Positions 17,693-17,708 of a DNA stretch of 17,708 nt are shown in pieces. Each line of letters opens with the position of its first letter. Positions within the stretch are counted from its first letter, which is position 1. Under the pieces are notes generated by a model, which ran no database searches, was not told the origin of the DNA, and saw nothing but the letters and a program-made list of their open reading frames with translations. Origin of the DNA: Cognatilysobacter claricitrinus (lineage in GTDB: Bacteria; Pseudomonadota; Gammaproteobacteria; Xanthomonadales; Xanthomonadaceae); the NCBI RefSeq assembly GCF_045866565.1, contig NZ_BAAFZV010000006.1:1-17708 (forward strand), given 5' to 3'. Both the position numbers and the translations under genes were made by a program.

Positions 17693-17708
17693 TGCAGCAT
17701 TTCGTTCT
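17687..17708 (+). other. Cassette 38, first 22 bases, second copy of cassette 29 type
   Basis: 21 of 22 bases match 13287-13308 (one C/T change), so a second member of the gene-less cassette 29 family begins here and is cut by the window edge. Confidence 0.75.

Larger units (their letters stand above)
1..17708 (+). mobile_element. Integron gene-cassette array (37 complete cassettes)
   Basis: Seen: the 60-bp attC element recurs 37 times in the same orientation at 311-906 bp intervals, with a single + strand gene, or none, between copies. Known: attC sites are folded as single bottom-strand hairpins and recombined by an IntI tyrosine recombinase between G and TT of the GTTRRRY R' box, so each cassette runs from TTAG to the G of the next R' box. 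Inferred: the near identity of the attC sites and the cargo of unknown genes point to a chromosomal superintegron. The left edge cuts through an attC and the right edge cuts through a cassette, so the array continues on both sides. Confidence 0.97.

Noticed and set aside
1..17708. Integrase gene, attI site, cassette promoter, tRNA or rRNA genes
   Set aside because: I looked on both strands and saw none; the integrase end is expected to the left of the window.

Overview
The window is one uninterrupted stretch of a large integron cassette array. It holds 37 complete gene cassettes (311 to 906 bp) between 37 complete attC recombination sites, plus the tail of an attC at bases 1-19 and the first 22 bases of a 38th cassette at the right edge. 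Nearly every attC is the same 60-bp element: R'' (xxCTAAC), a stem AAGCCG/CGGCTT, an extrahelical A, a second stem CGCCGC/GCGGCG with loop TTC, and R' (GTTAGxx). Such uniform attC sites and the lack of resistance genes are typical of a sedentary chromosomal integron (superintegron). No integrase, attI or cassette promoter is in the window. The attC polarity puts the attI/intI end to the left of base 1. The GC-rich sequence and attC type resemble arrays known from Xanthomonadaceae and related Gammaproteobacteria; this placement is inference.

Layout: all 33 supported genes are on the + strand, one per cassette, and four cassettes (21, 22, 29, 33) carry no convincing gene. Recognisable products are a GFA-family zinc protein (2074-2454), a protein with an abortive-infection C-terminal domain (4485-5318), a DUF4259 protein (12831-13238), a GNAT acetyltransferase (13671-14150), a DUF3800 protein (15765-16484), a probable TonB-C-like secreted protein (11364-11774) and a membrane-anchored, apparently degenerate GT51-like protein (17087-17638). 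Most of the rest are unrecognised small envelope proteins. By my reading 4 are lipoproteins, 6 have a cleavable signal peptide and 13 have membrane segments, 23 of 33 in all.

The genes do not form a pathway; each cassette is an independent module. What they share is the architecture imposed by attC. Sixteen genes take their stop codon from the R'' box, seven run through attC and gain a PNNSSKPTPLRGAA tail, ten stop before it, and none uses the third, stop-less frame. Many start codons lie 8-12 bases after the recombination point with no Shine-Dalgarno sequence of their own except AGGTG inside attC.

The most notable signals are: (i) cassette-specific complementarity of 10-13 bp between the two ends of the same cassette, well beyond the 7-bp R boxes; (ii) a near-identical 52-bp hairpin inserted into the loop of two attC sites; (iii) a cassette family with a non-canonical GTTCG core matched by CGAAC at its other end; (iv) two homologous gene-less cassettes with different attC subtypes; and (v) a duplicated membrane-protein cassette.
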